64,000 bases of DNA, taken from Azophilus sp965220425 (GTDB lineage Bacteria > Pseudomonadota > Gammaproteobacteria > Pseudomonadales > Azotimanducaceae). The stretch's first letter is position 1, and each line of letters begins with the position of its first letter. A model generated the notes under the pieces. It was not told the DNA's origin. It ran no database searches and saw nothing but the letters and a program-made list of their open reading frames with translations. The stretch covers positions 1,364,001-1,428,000 of the forward strand of contig OZ244830.1 in NCBI GenBank assembly GCA_965220425.1. The letters run 5' to 3'. This document shows positions 37,001 to 44,578 of the stretch, one piece after another. Made by a program: the position numbers and the translations under genes.

Positions 37001-39473
37001 TGCGCTGAATTTCTCGGCGATGTCGTCTGCCGACGGCATGGCGGACGTCTCGACCGACGCCGCAACGGTGACGGTCACGGCGGTTGCCGCGGGCACGGCG
37101 ACCGTCACGGTAACGGCGACGAACAGCGCGGGCAGCGCCGAGCAGAGCTTCACGGTCACCGTGGAGGATGTGCCGCCCATGGCGGTGGGCACGCTGCCGG
37201 ACCTGGCCGTCAAGGCCGGTGACGATCCCGTTGCGGTCGATGTAGCGCCGGCCTTTTCCGGCACTGCGCTGAATTTCTCGGCGATATCGTCCGCCGACGG
37301 CATGGCGGTCGTCTCGACCGACGCCGCAACGGTGACGGTCACGGCAGTTGCCGCCGGCACGGCGACGGTCACCGTGACGGCGACGAACAGCGCGGGCAGC
37401 GCCGAGCAGAGCTTCACGGTCAGCGTGGAGGATGTGCCGCCCATGGCGGTGGGCACGCTGCCGGATCTGACCGTCAAGGCCGGTGACGATCCCGTTGCGG
37501 TCGATGTAGCGCCGGCCTTTTCCGGCACTGCGCTGAATTTCTCGGCGATGTCGTCTGCCGACGGCATGGCGGACGTCTCGACCGACGGCGCAACGGTGAC
37601 GGTCACGGCGGTTGCCGCGGGCATGGCGACGGTCACGGTGACGGCGACGAACAGCGCGGGCAGCGCCGGGCAGAGCTTCACGGTCACCGTGGAGGATGTG
37701 CCGCCGGCGGCGGCCGCTTTCCTGCCGGACCTGAACCTGATTGCGGGCGGGGAACCCGCGCTGGTTGACGCGGCGCCGGGCTTTACGGGCACGGCGCTGG
37801 TATTCTCCGCCTCGGCATCCGGCGATGCGGTGAGCGTCGGCGTTTCCGGCACCCAGGTCACCGTGGCGCCGCTGGTGGAAGGCGAGGCTACCGTCACGGT
37901 AACGGCCACCAATACCGCGGGAACGGCGAGCCAGAGTTTCACGGCGACCGTTTCCACGGATGCGGCTGAATCCGATGCCCTGGAGAATACCGTCGCGGCT
38001 ATCGCCCGGAGCACGCTGGAGAGCGTAACCTCGGCGATCGGGGGGCGATTCCGGGCCGAGCGCATGGGAACGCCGTCGGCGTCCTCCAGCGCATTTGCAA
38101 ACGCCGATGCGAGCCCCGTGGGGCCATGGACGCAACCGGGGATGGGTTTTGACGGCGGGTTCTTCTCCGGCGGGCGATTCAGCGACAGCGGTTGCTGCTT
38201 CGGTCCGGCGGGTAACTCGAGCGATGCGTCGCCGTTCGGCTACGGTCCGGCGACACCTTCCGCCGGCCTGCAACGGTTGCACGGCATGAGTTTCGCGGTA
38301 CCGCTGAATGCCGCGGGGTCCGGCACAGGAGCGGTATGGGCACCGGCCGCCGAGTGGACCTTCTGGGGCAGCGTCGACCGCCAGGGCTTTGACGGTTCCG
38401 GCTATGACGGAGACCTCACCAGCGTTTATCTCGGCGCCGATGCCAGATTCGGCGATAACTGGCTGGCGGGCGTTGCGGTCTCGCGCAGTTCCGGCGATGC
38501 CGACTACGACTTCAACAGCACCATGGCCAGCGGTTCCGGCGGCATCGACACCGATATGGTCAGCGTGCTTCCGTACGTGCACTGGACCCTCGACGAACTG
38601 GCCGAGGTCTGGGCTATCGCCGGGGCCGGCTGGGGCGATATCGACCACAAACGGACCGCCACCGCACAGGAAGGCGAGGCGGACCTGTCGATGTGGATGC
38701 TATCCGCCGGCGGCCGGCGCGCCTTGGCGGCCGGCGATGAGTGGAGTTTCGCGCTGACCGGCGATGCGGGCATGCTGGAAATGCAGACCGACGGCGGCGC
38801 CGGCATCATCGATGACATGAACGTCTCCGTGGGCCGGGTGAAACTCGCCTTCGAAGGCGAACGCGTCATCGTCATGGACGGCGGCGACCGGTTCGCGGTG
38901 TTCGGCCAGGTCGGCGGCCGCCACGATTCCGGCGACGGCGATACGGGCAGCGGCGTGGAACTGGCGGGCGGCGTACGCTACGACACCGCCGGCCGCATCC
39001 GCGTGGAGGCCAAGGCGCGGCTCCTGAGCCTGCATTCCGCCGAGAGCTACGAAGAGAACGGCGTCAGCTTCTCGGCCATCGTGCGGCCACGGTCCGACGG
39101 CAGCGGCATGTCCCTTGCGCTCTCGTCCTACCTCGGCGCCGGCATGAGCGGCAACAACACCACGCTCGAGCAGGGCTACGGCTATCCCGGCCGCATCGAC
39201 GACTTCGGGCACGAACGGGATGCCTGGGGCATGGATGCCCGCATCGGATATGCACTGCGCGTTCAGCGCCTGGCCGGTTTTCTGACGCCGTTCGCCAGAT
39301 TTGACATGGCGGGCAACGACGGCCACGGCATGCGCATGGGTTTGCGGTACGACCTTGCGAATTCGGGCGGCGGGACGATGCTGAACCTCGAGTTCACCGG
39401 CGGCCGGGAATACGACCGCTATCGCCGCGAGGCGCACAACATGGTGCAGTTGCGGGGCGAACTGAGGTTCTGA
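34095..39473 (+). CDS. Autotransporter with ~13 Ig-like repeats and C-terminal beta-barrel
   Basis: 1792 aa from the ATG at 34095, preceded by GAAAGGAG. It has an extended signal sequence ending DVAAQ. The passenger starts with two divergent Ig/cadherin-like units, then eleven near-identical 88-residue units (GTLPDLTVKAGDDPVAVDVA, PAFSGTALNFSAMSSADGMA, TVTVTATNSAGSAEQSFTV), then one divergent unit. A linker leads to a type V secretion beta-barrel (about 1410-1792) that ends with the aromatic MVQLRGELRF. Repeats of this kind form a stalk in adhesins. The extreme identity of the units means recent expansion or conversion. Confidence 0.9.
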   Translation: MFTRKSDARVPDMSSGAQVRMTTALRRSSVLAVRTLLLAVVAAAWLMPQDVAAQPPRILQPLEDLRLAVDAGPHVVDLRGVYWGELEDCDAVSSDESVVTADVVNGYDLVVTPVGVGHATITASASNEFGSVEHDFDVMVVNVPPEAVGELPDLTITVGEAPVSIDLAEAFTGGALMFTGSSSAEHLASVSIDGYMATVTAVAAGTATVILSASNSEGTAEHMFTVTVKDQLPMAVGTLPDLTVKTGDDPVAVDVAPAFSGTALNFSAMSSAEGVAVVSTTGATVTVTAVAAGTATVTVTAANSAGSAEQSFTVTVEDAPPVPPMAVGTLPDLTLKTGDDPVAVEVAPAFSGTALNFSAMSSAEDVAVVSTGGATVTVTAVAAGTATVTVTAANSAGSAEQSFLVSVEDAPPMAVGTLPDLTVKAGDDPVAVDVAPAFSGTALNFSAMSSAEGMAAVSTDGATVTVTAVAAGMATVTVTATNSAGSAGQSFTVTVEDVPPMPVGTLPGLIVKAGDDPVAVDVAPAFSGTALNFSAMSSADGMAAVSTDGATVTVTAVAAGTATVTVTAMNSAGSAEQSFLVSVEDVPPMAVGTLPDLAVKAGDDPVAVEVAPAFSGTALNFSAMSSADGMADVSTDAATVTVTAVAAGTATVTVTATNSAGSAEQSFLVSVEDVPPMAVGTLPDLAVKAGDDPVAVDVAPAFSGTALNFSAISSADGMAVVSTDAATVTVTAVAAGTATVTVTATNSAGSAEQSFTVSVEDVPPMAVGTLPDLTVKAGDDPVAVDVAPAFSGTALNFSAMSSADGMADVSTDAATVTVTAVAAGMATVTVTATNSAGSAEQSFTVTVEDVPPMAVGTLPDLTVKAGDDPVAVDVAPAFSGTALNFSAMSSADGMADVSTDGATVTVTAVAAGMATVTVTATNSAGSAGQSFTVTVEDVPPMAVGTLPDLAVKAGDDPVAVEVAPAFSGTALNFSAMSSADGMADVSTDAATVTVTAVAAGTATVTVTATNSAGSAEQSFTVTVEDVPPMAVGTLPDLAVKAGDDPVAVDVAPAFSGTALNFSAISSADGMAVVSTDAATVTVTAVAAGTATVTVTATNSAGSAEQSFTVSVEDVPPMAVGTLPDLTVKAGDDPVAVDVAPAFSGTALNFSAMSSADGMADVSTDGATVTVTAVAAGMATVTVTATNSAGSAGQSFTVTVEDVPPAAAAFLPDLNLIAGGEPALVDAAPGFTGTALVFSASASGDAVSVGVSGTQVTVAPLVEGEATVTVTATNTAGTASQSFTATVSTDAAESDALENTVAAIARSTLESVTSAIGGRFRAERMGTPSASSSAFANADASPVGPWTQPGMGFDGGFFSGGRFSDSGCCFGPAGNSSDASPFGYGPATPSAGLQRLHGMSFAVPLNAAGSGTGAVWAPAAEWTFWGSVDRQGFDGSGYDGDLTSVYLGADARFGDNWLAGVAVSRSSGDADYDFNSTMASGSGGIDTDMVSVLPYVHWTLDELAEVWAIAGAGWGDIDHKRTATAQEGEADLSMWMLSAGGRRALAAGDEWSFALTGDAGMLEMQTDGGAGIIDDMNVSVGRVKLAFEGERVIVMDGGDRFAVFGQVGGRHDSGDGDTGSGVELAGGVRYDTAGRIRVEAKARLLSLHSAESYEENGVSFSAIVRPRSDGSGMSLALSSYLGAGMSGNNTTLEQGYGYPGRIDDFGHERDAWGMDARIGYALRVQRLAGFLTPFARFDMAGNDGHGMRMGLRYDLANSGGGTMLNLEFTGGREYDRYRREAHNMVQLRGELRF
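34796..37700 (+). repeat. Eleven tandem 264-bp repeats in the autotransporter gene
   Basis: Each unit starts near GTGGGCACGCTGCCGGA. Units differ by a few diagnostic changes (GACGGC/GACGCC, GAGGTGGCG/GATGTAGCG, TCGGCGATG/TCGGCGATA, ACGGTCACC/CTGGTCAGC). By these marks units 5-6 and 9-10 are almost the same pair and units 7/8 correspond to 11, so a block of about 0.8-1 kb has been duplicated within the array. All differences keep the frame. Unit 2 carries a 9-bp insertion (CCCGTGCCG). Confidence 0.93.
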
Positions 39474-39626
39474 CGTTGGCGGGAATGCCGGCGCAGTCGT
39501 CCGGTTGTCGTTGTACCGGCCACGCGGTGCGATTGTAGGAGATCTCTCACGCGCCTGTGAGGCAAACGCCATGCGCGCCTGCGGAGATCGCCGCACCGGC
39601 CGCGGCCGCCGAAGAGAGCAGATGCA

Positions 39627-40547
39627 TTGAACACATTCCGGGACGCCGTTGGCGCGGGCGACTTCACGGTGACTGCGCAGCTTCGGCTATACCAGGATAC
39701 TGGCCGGGACGACGTTGTCCGCCAGGCGCAACGGCTGGCGCCGGTCGTGGACGCCGTGGCGGTTACCGATCTTCCCCATGGGGTGCTGCATATGTCCGGC
39801 CTCGCGGCGGGGGCCATTCTGCTGCAGCAGGACATCGACCCGCTGTTGCAGCTATCCGCGCGCGACCGCAATCGCCTTGCGTTGAAGAGCGAACTGCTCG
39901 GCGCCGCGGCCTTGGGAGTGACCAGCCTGTTGCTGCAGCGGGGAGAGCGGCTGCCCGGAGAGTTGCAGCCGGAGATCACCCAGGTGTTCGACACCGGCGC
40001 GAAGAAGTTTCTCGCAGCCGCGCGGCAACTCGGCGAATACCAGGTGGCGCGCGGCGCGCCGGAGTTGCTGCTGGGCGCCATGGCGACGGTTTTCGATCCC
40101 GCGCCCGGCTGGCAGCCGGCTGAGTTGAACTCCAAGCTCGATGCCGGCGCCCGCTTCGTGCAGACGCAGATCTGTCTCGACCTGGATCTCCTGCGCCGCT
40201 ACATGAGTGCCCTGGTTGCCGCCCAGGTCACCTGGCGCTGCCACGTGGTCGTATCGGTTCCGGTTCTCACCTCCGCCGAATCGGCGCGCTGGCTGTATGA
40301 GAATCTGCGCGGTTCCGTCGTGCCGGAGAGCATGGTCGGGCGATTCGAGAGCGCGAGAGACCAGGAGGCGTTCGGCGTCGCCTACTGCGCGGAGACCATC
40401 CAGGCCATCAGGGAAATTCCAGGCATCGGCGGCGTCAACCTGTCGACGACGGGCGACGCCGAGTTGATTGTCGCGGCAGTGGATCGGGCGGCTGTTCGAC
40501 CCCGTAACCCAAGTCGCTCGGGGGTACGTAGCCGAAGATCGAGGTGA
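39627..40547 (+). CDS. Methylenetetrahydrofolate reductase-like protein, C-terminus altered
   Basis: 306 aa from a TTG; GAAGAGAG lies 8 nt upstream. The TIM-barrel signatures of MetF-type proteins are present (TVTAQLRLYQDTGRDDVV, DAVAVTDLPHG, ALGVTSLLL, KLDAGARFVQTQICLD, PGIGGVNLSTTGDAE). It is expected to bind FAD and folate. The native end is near AAVDRAAVR; the last 15 residues (PRNPSRSGVRSRRSR) come from DNA related to the 3' end of the beta-hydroxylase gene, read in another frame. The enzyme probably still folds. Confidence 0.82.
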   Translation: MNTFRDAVGAGDFTVTAQLRLYQDTGRDDVVRQAQRLAPVVDAVAVTDLPHGVLHMSGLAAGAILLQQDIDPLLQLSARDRNRLALKSELLGAAALGVTSLLLQRGERLPGELQPEITQVFDTGAKKFLAAARQLGEYQVARGAPELLLGAMATVFDPAPGWQPAELNSKLDAGARFVQTQICLDLDLLRRYMSALVAAQVTWRCHVVVSVPVLTSAESARWLYENLRGSVVPESMVGRFESARDQEAFGVAYCAETIQAIREIPGIGGVNLSTTGDAELIVAAVDRAAVRPRNPSRSGVRSRRSR

Positions 40548-40560
40548 TGCGCCTCGCGGG
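40490..40560 (-). pseudogene. Fragment of beta-hydroxylase 3' end
   Basis: On the minus strand this reads close to the last residues of the gene at 48671 (IFGYVPPSDLG), and the DNA GCTCGGGGGTACGTAG is shared by both places. A second such fragment lies at 41180-41275. It overlaps the end of the MTHFR-like frame. Confidence 0.5.
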
Positions 40561-40624
40561 CGCCTTGCCGATGTTCCCGCACGGGTCAGTCCGCCTCGTC
40601 CCGGCCCGAGTTGGGAAAAGCGAT

Positions 40625-40785
40625 GGTGGCCTGTTGGCCTAAGTGGCCTCCGGGCCGGCCATCATCGCGGCCAGCGCGCCCGATACCGACTCCGTGGCAT
40701 CCACCACCGGCAGGTTGGCGCGACGAATGTAACGGTTTGCCATCGCCGCGGTTTTGTGGCCGAGCAGGTCTCTCAATGTCGGTGC
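40625..40785 (-). pseudogene. Integrase 3'-end fragment
   Basis: About 155 bp nearly identical to the 3' end of the integrase gene (41278-41435). It encodes LRDLLGHKTAAMANRYIRRA, then NLPVVDATESVSGALAAMMA. Only the last catalytic His and Tyr blocks are present. The duplication brackets the DUF1640-like gene at 40814. Confidence 0.8.
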
Positions 40786-40813
40786 GAGGCAGGAGCCTGG
40801 CGAGCAATCCGGG

Positions 40814-41110
40814 CTAAAACAGCCGGGCTGCCAGTATGATCGCGACGATGGCTGCGCCCTGTATCCATTGCGCCCGATAGAAATCGGCCTTGAGGTCGGC
40901 AATGCCGGTCTTGAGTTCGGCAAAGCTGGCCTTGAGTTCAGCAAAGCCGGCCTTGAGTTCAGCAACGCTGGCCGTGAGATCGCCTTTGGTGACGGTGTGT
41001 CTGCCACCTTGGGCGATGACACCTACGATGGCTTCGGCATGCCCGGAGTCGACCCCTGACGCCTCCAGGTTACGTAGACCGGCGAGCGTGTCGAATTGCG
41101 CAGTGGTCAT
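40814..41110 (-). CDS. DUF1640-like coiled-coil membrane protein
   Basis: 98 aa. The N-terminus MTTAQFDTLAGLRNLEASGV, HAEAIVGVIAQ and TVTKGDL match the DUF1640 (CCDC90-like) plan: a helical head, a VTKxDL hinge, a coiled coil and a C-terminal membrane helix (GAAIVAIILAARLF). Four 7-residue units of the type AELKAGF (21 bp) make the coiled coil. Extended -10 TGC-TACAAT lies exactly 6 nt before the ATG, implying a leaderless mRNA. It sits between two copies of the integrase 3' end. Confidence 0.72.
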   Translation of the reverse strand: MTTAQFDTLAGLRNLEASGVDSGHAEAIVGVIAQGGRHTVTKGDLTASVAELKAGFAELKASFAELKTGIADLKADFYRAQWIQGAAIVAIILAARLF

Positions 41111-41116
41111 GCGGCG

Positions 41117-41122
41117 ATTGTA
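41117..41122 (-). promoter_or_regulatory. Extended -10 giving a leaderless start (DUF1640-like gene)
   Basis: On the minus strand, TGC-TACAAT is followed by six bases and the ATG at 41110. The same arrangement precedes the other three DUF1640-like genes. Confidence 0.55.
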
Positions 41123-41179
41123 GCATCGTCGCGCGTTACGGCCAGGTGATTCCTCTCGTCTTGATGTAGGTGGATTGCC

Positions 41180-41275
41180 ATTATCGAAGCTCGACGCCGA
41201 ATCGATTGTTGCGGCACTGGATCTGGCGGCTGTCCCTCCCCATCGTCCAGGTTCGCTCGGGGGTACGTAATCGAT
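41180..41275 (-). pseudogene. Second fragment of beta-hydroxylase 3' end
   Basis: GATTGTTGCGGCACTGGATC and CGCTCGGGGGTACGTAATCG parallel the fragment at 40475-40555. On the minus strand it reads YVPPSEPGRWGGTAA, related to the end of the hydroxylase at 48671 (YVPPSELGRLGQTAA). It directly abuts the integrase 3' end. Confidence 0.5.
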
Positions 41276-41289
41276 GGCGGCCTGTTGGC

Positions 41290-42453
41290 CTAAGTGGCCT
41301 CCGGGCCGGCCATCATCGCGGCCAGCGCGCCCGACACCGCTTCGGTGGCATCCACCACCGGGAGGTTGGCGCGACGAATGTAACGGTCTGCCATCGCCGC
41401 GGTTTTGTGGCCGAGCAGGTCTCGCAATGTATGCGGAGCAATACCGGATTCCGCGGCGCGAGTCATGAACGTGCGACGCAGATCGTGCAGGCGCACATCG
41501 CTCAGGCCCGCTTCTGCAACGACCTTGAGAAACGCCTGCCGCACGGTCCAGTAATTGACGGGCAGCAGCGATGTCGTGCAGAACACGTAATCGCCCTTGA
41601 TTGGCAGGCCCGCGAGCACGGACAGGGCAGGCGTGCTCAATGGATGGGTGCGCCGCCCGGTTTTGGTGGTGGGAAGCAGCACGCATCCGGATTCGAAGTT
41701 GACGTATTCCCACCGCATGGAGATGACCTCGCTGATTCTCAGCCCGGTCAGCATTGCGAACTGAATGGATGCGCGACTGGGTGGGTCGACTTCCGATTCC
41801 GACAACGCCTTGCCCAGGGCAGCGATCTCCGTCGGGTCCAGCGTCCGGTCGCGGGGTTCTTCCCGGCTTCGCTCAACGCCCCGGCATGGGTTGTCGTACT
41901 GTCGCCGTTGCCCCTGGTCCTCGAAGTACCTGAAGATCCGGCTGGCCAATGCCAGCACCCGGTTGCGCAGAACAGGGCGCAGGGGATCCACCATTCGCTC
42001 GATGTGGTGGCGCTTCACCTCGTCGACGTCGAGCTTGCCGAGTGTGGGAATCAAGTAGCGTTCCGTCTGCTTCCTGTACTCTCTAACCGTCCCCGCGGTC
42101 ATGCGCCCGGTTGACACACGCCTGGGGCAGAATTCGTCGAAGAACATGGTGATACCCTGGGCGACCGTGGGGGAAACGCGCCGTTCCTTGCGGCGCGCCA
42201 GAAGGTCGGCTTCTCCCATTCGGATCTTCACCATTTCCCTGGCGGCCAATTCGCGGGCGTCCTTCAGCGCGATCTCGCTCACCCTGGCCAGCGTAGCCAG
42301 GCGTTGCCGGCCCTTGGCATCCGTATATCGCAATACGAACGCCCGCGAGCCCCCCGGGGTGATGCGGCAACCCAATCCCTTCAGTTTCGTGTCCCATAGA
42401 ATCCGGGTTCTCGTTCCGGGTTTCTGGTCTCGAATTGTCCGCTCGGTCAACAT
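41290..42453 (-). CDS. Tyrosine-type site-specific recombinase (integrase)
   Basis: 387 aa. An N-terminal Arm-type DNA-binding DUF4102-like domain (LKGLGCRITPGGSRAFVLRY) is followed by a core-binding SAM-like domain (about 100-185) and a catalytic domain with all expected residues: Arg239 (TGLRISE), Lys264, His323 and Arg326 (LHDLRRTF), His349 (LLGHKT), Tyr358 (DRYIRR). It appears intact. No tRNA or clear att site is adjacent. Fragments of the same gene at 40625 and 43610 show that this locus has been rearranged repeatedly. Confidence 0.92.
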   Translation of the reverse strand: MLTERTIRDQKPGTRTRILWDTKLKGLGCRITPGGSRAFVLRYTDAKGRQRLATLARVSEIALKDARELAAREMVKIRMGEADLLARRKERRVSPTVAQGITMFFDEFCPRRVSTGRMTAGTVREYRKQTERYLIPTLGKLDVDEVKRHHIERMVDPLRPVLRNRVLALASRIFRYFEDQGQRRQYDNPCRGVERSREEPRDRTLDPTEIAALGKALSESEVDPPSRASIQFAMLTGLRISEVISMRWEYVNFESGCVLLPTTKTGRRTHPLSTPALSVLAGLPIKGDYVFCTTSLLPVNYWTVRQAFLKVVAEAGLSDVRLHDLRRTFMTRAAESGIAPHTLRDLLGHKTAAMADRYIRRANLPVVDATEAVSGALAAMMAGPEAT

Positions 42454-42810
42454 GGTGCGCTACCCCGGGTCATCTCCGTGTCAGCTAATTGTCGATGAAT
42501 CGCCAAATCGCGGAGCCACGCTGTTTTAGATTTGAAGATGCGTAAAAAAGTTCCGTCGGTTCGCGGATTGCGATCTTACTCTTCGGAACGGAGCCGCTCA
42601 CCCTTCGCCGGGCCCTGCCTGAGCGCGGATAAAAGCGTCGCGGAGCGCTACGTTGTCAACCACCGGCGAACGCGATCGACCAGTCGTATCAACAGTGACG
42701 TAGCAACTATTCGATGGGCTGTTTGGGGAAGTCGAGATTGGCTGGTTTTGTTGTGAGACCTGTCTGATTTAGTCTACACATGTGCTGAATTAGCGCCAAC
42801 CATGGTGTTG
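42454..42810. other. Gap upstream of the integrase gene
   Basis: Less GC-rich than its surroundings. No convincing gene, terminator or att repeat is visible. It separates the integrase start from an intron fragment. Confidence 0.35.
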
Positions 42811-42902
42811 CGCGCCATGACCGGCGCTGTTCCAGTACACGGGGTGGTGGCTGGATGACTTGGCGGTGAAAGTCCGCTACTGGCTCGGCAAGGGGATCGG
42901 TT
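42811..42902 (+). mobile_element. Group II intron 5' fragment
   Basis: GGCGCTGTTCCAGTACACGG, then GGTGGTGGCTGGATGACTTG, GCGGTGAAAGTCCGCTACTG and GCTCGGCAAGGGG match the start of the intron at 29734. Similarity stops after about 90 bp, and no terminator precedes it here. A remnant. Confidence 0.7.
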
Positions 42903-43095
42903 ACGCCGGCTGCGGAGCCCGTAGGGTGTCGCTCAGCGGCCGCCAGGTATAGCGGCCGCGTTCGCGCGCAACCTGTTACTCGATTGCGTGAGGGACAAAT
43001 GATTGGACGCCACGCCCGAGGGCTTCGTTCAAAGCTGACTATCAGGCGGCACGTTCGCGGGTAATGGCCTCGCGCAGGCCTTCGAGCAGACCGTC

Positions 43096-43401
43096 CTAGT
43101 GAGCGGTCCGCTCGCGCAGATCGCCAATCTGCTTCTCGATGCGGTCCATCCGGGCAATCAGGTCGGCCCCGTCACGGTCCATCCGGGCGCTCAACCCCGC
43201 CTCGACATGATCGATCCGGGCGCTCAACCCCGCCTCGACATGATCGATCCGGGCAATCAACCCCGCCTCGGCATGATCGATCCGGGCGCTCAATCTGGTC
43301 TCGATGCGGTCCATCCGGACACCGAGCCGACGCTGCCCGCTCAGCATCAAGCCAGCCAAGGCAACGCCAACGCCGACGATAGCCCATAGTTCCGGGGTCA
43401 T
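43096..43401 (-). CDS. Membrane-anchored coiled-coil protein with 11-aa repeats
   Basis: 101 aa. The N-terminus MTPELWAIVGVGVALAGLML is a membrane helix related to those at 10160 and 30792. The rest is a coiled coil of 11-residue units such as ARIDHVEAGLS (33 bp each, about five copies, three nearly identical). TAGACT lies 7 nt before the ATG, suggesting a leaderless message. It is placed between an intron fragment and a terminator-like hairpin. Function unknown. Confidence 0.68.
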   Translation of the reverse strand: MTPELWAIVGVGVALAGLMLSGQRRLGVRMDRIETRLSARIDHAEAGLIARIDHVEAGLSARIDHVEAGLSARMDRDGADLIARMDRIEKQIGDLRERTAH

Positions 43402-43437
43402 GGCCTGGAGTCTACACCGATGTGGACGACATCCAGC

Positions 43438-43516
43438 GGGCGCAAGCCTTCCTTTTTTGTGCGCCAGGCATTGAGAGAGGCGCGGTGACTGGTGCTATTC
43501 CAGTACATCGGGCAAT
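43438..43516 (+). mobile_element. Terminator-like hairpin with a group II intron 5' stub
   Basis: GGGC-GCAA-GCCT then TTCC and six T (43438-43458) resembles the terminators at 29707 and 44512. GTGCGCCAGG starts right after the T-run (43459), and CTGGTGCTATTCCAGTACAT follows, matching intron 5' ends. Only about 57 bp of intron remain. The gene that this terminator once served is gone. Confidence 0.6.
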
Positions 43517-43609
43517 GATAACACCGCCCCTACGCCACAGTTGCCGGATTTCTCTCGTTGCCGCGTGAGCAATACGCCATGATCGGCGCTGTTTCGGGCT
43601 GCCCAATGT

Positions 43610-44165
43610 TCACTGACCACGATCACGAGGCGCCCCGTGCGGGGCGGCGCGGGACACGTGGTCGCCAACGACAGGAACGTCGGCCAGCATGTCCGGCGCG
43701 GCAGCGCTCAAGGGGTGCGTCCGGCGTCCGGTTTCGGTCTTCGGCAGCAAAACGTTGCCGGCGTCGAAGTTCATGCACGCCCAGAGCATCGACATGACCT
43801 CGCCGATTCGCAAGCCGGTCAGTATCGCCGTTCGAATGGCGGTCCGGCAGGCCGGATGCATGTCCGTTTCCGAAAGCGCCTTGCCCAACGCCGCGATCTC
43901 CCGATGGCTGAGCGTCCGGTCGCGGGGTTCCTCTCGACTCCGCTCAACACCCCGGCATGGATTGTCGTAAGGTCGGCTTCTCCCATTCGGATCTTCACCA
44001 TTTCCCTGGCGGCCAATTCGCGGGCGTCCTTCAGCGCGACCTCGCTCACCCTGGCTAGCGTAGCCAGGCGTTGCCGGCCCTTCGCATCCGTATATCGCAG
44101 TACGAACGCCCGCGAGCCCCCCGGCGTGATGCGGCAACCCAATCCCTTCAGTTTGGTGTCCCATG
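43610..44165 (-). pseudogene. Degraded integrase copy
   Basis: Two frames together reproduce parts of the integrase at 41290. GCRITPGGSRAFVLRYTDAK through REMVKIRMGEADL in one frame is followed, after loss of the central core-binding domain, by YDNPCRGVERSREEPRDRTL, LTGLRIGEVMSM and TETGRRTHPLS in another. It stops before the His-x-x-Arg and Tyr blocks. It cannot be active. Confidence 0.85.
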
Positions 44166-44285
44166 TGAGAGACGGGCTTGTTCAAGTCATCGAAGGGTAT
44201 CCCGATCACCATTCCATCCGATGCGTGGATCACGGTGGAGTCCGCTCCCGTATCTACCGGGAAATTGACAGAGCCTCGGACGGCC
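44166..44285 (-). pseudogene. Fragment with retropepsin-like DTGAD motif
   Basis: On the minus strand the frame reads VNFPVDTGADSTVIHASDGM and then VIGIPFDDLNKPVSHM. The hydrophobic-DTGAD-T sequence is the flap-less active-site motif of retropepsin-like aspartic proteases. It is wedged between the intron 5' end and the degraded integrase, fused in frame with both. Only about 40 residues remain. Confidence 0.5.
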
Positions 44286-44511
44286 AGCGTCGCTGCCTCG
44301 TATGCGATTCCTGTTCGTCGGGCCAGTGTTTTGCCGTGGACGCCCAAGCGTCCGCAGGCTGCCTTCGGTTTCCACCTCGCGATGGACCAGCCCTCGGCTG
44401 GCTGTTCCCCTTGCCGGGCCGGCAGCGGACTTTCACCGCCAAGTCATCCAGCCACCACCACGTGAACTGGAAAAGCGCCAGTCAAGGCGCTGCGCGCCAT
44501 GCCTGGCGCAC
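44286..44511 (-). mobile_element. Group II intron 5' fragment behind a terminator (minus strand)
   Basis: It begins GTGCGCCAGG at 44511, right after the terminator T-run of the gene at 44579. It carries the same domain I motifs as 29734-29975 (GACTTGGCGGTGAAAGTCCG, GGCCCGGCAAGGGGAACAGC, GAACAGGAATCGCATACGAG). It breaks off after GAGGCAGCGACG and joins the retropepsin fragment. About 90% identical to the copy at 29734. Confidence 0.82.
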
Positions 44512-44540
44512 AAAAAAAGGAGGGCTTGCGCCCTCCTTTT
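44512..44540 (-). terminator. Rho-independent terminator of the secreted-protein gene at 44579
   Basis: Stem AAGGAGGGC-GCAA-GCCCTCCTT with seven T, identical in core to the terminator of its paralogue at 29707. Confidence 0.92.
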
Positions 44541-44578
44541 CCCACATGATGTGGCTGTAGCTGCTTGGCGTTAGGTCA

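Noticed and set aside
34017..38648. 1543-aa and 1129-aa open frames antisense to the autotransporter
   Set aside because: They follow from eleven GC-rich repeats that lack stops in several frames. They have no signal peptide, start site or domain, while the sense strand has a full autotransporter plan.
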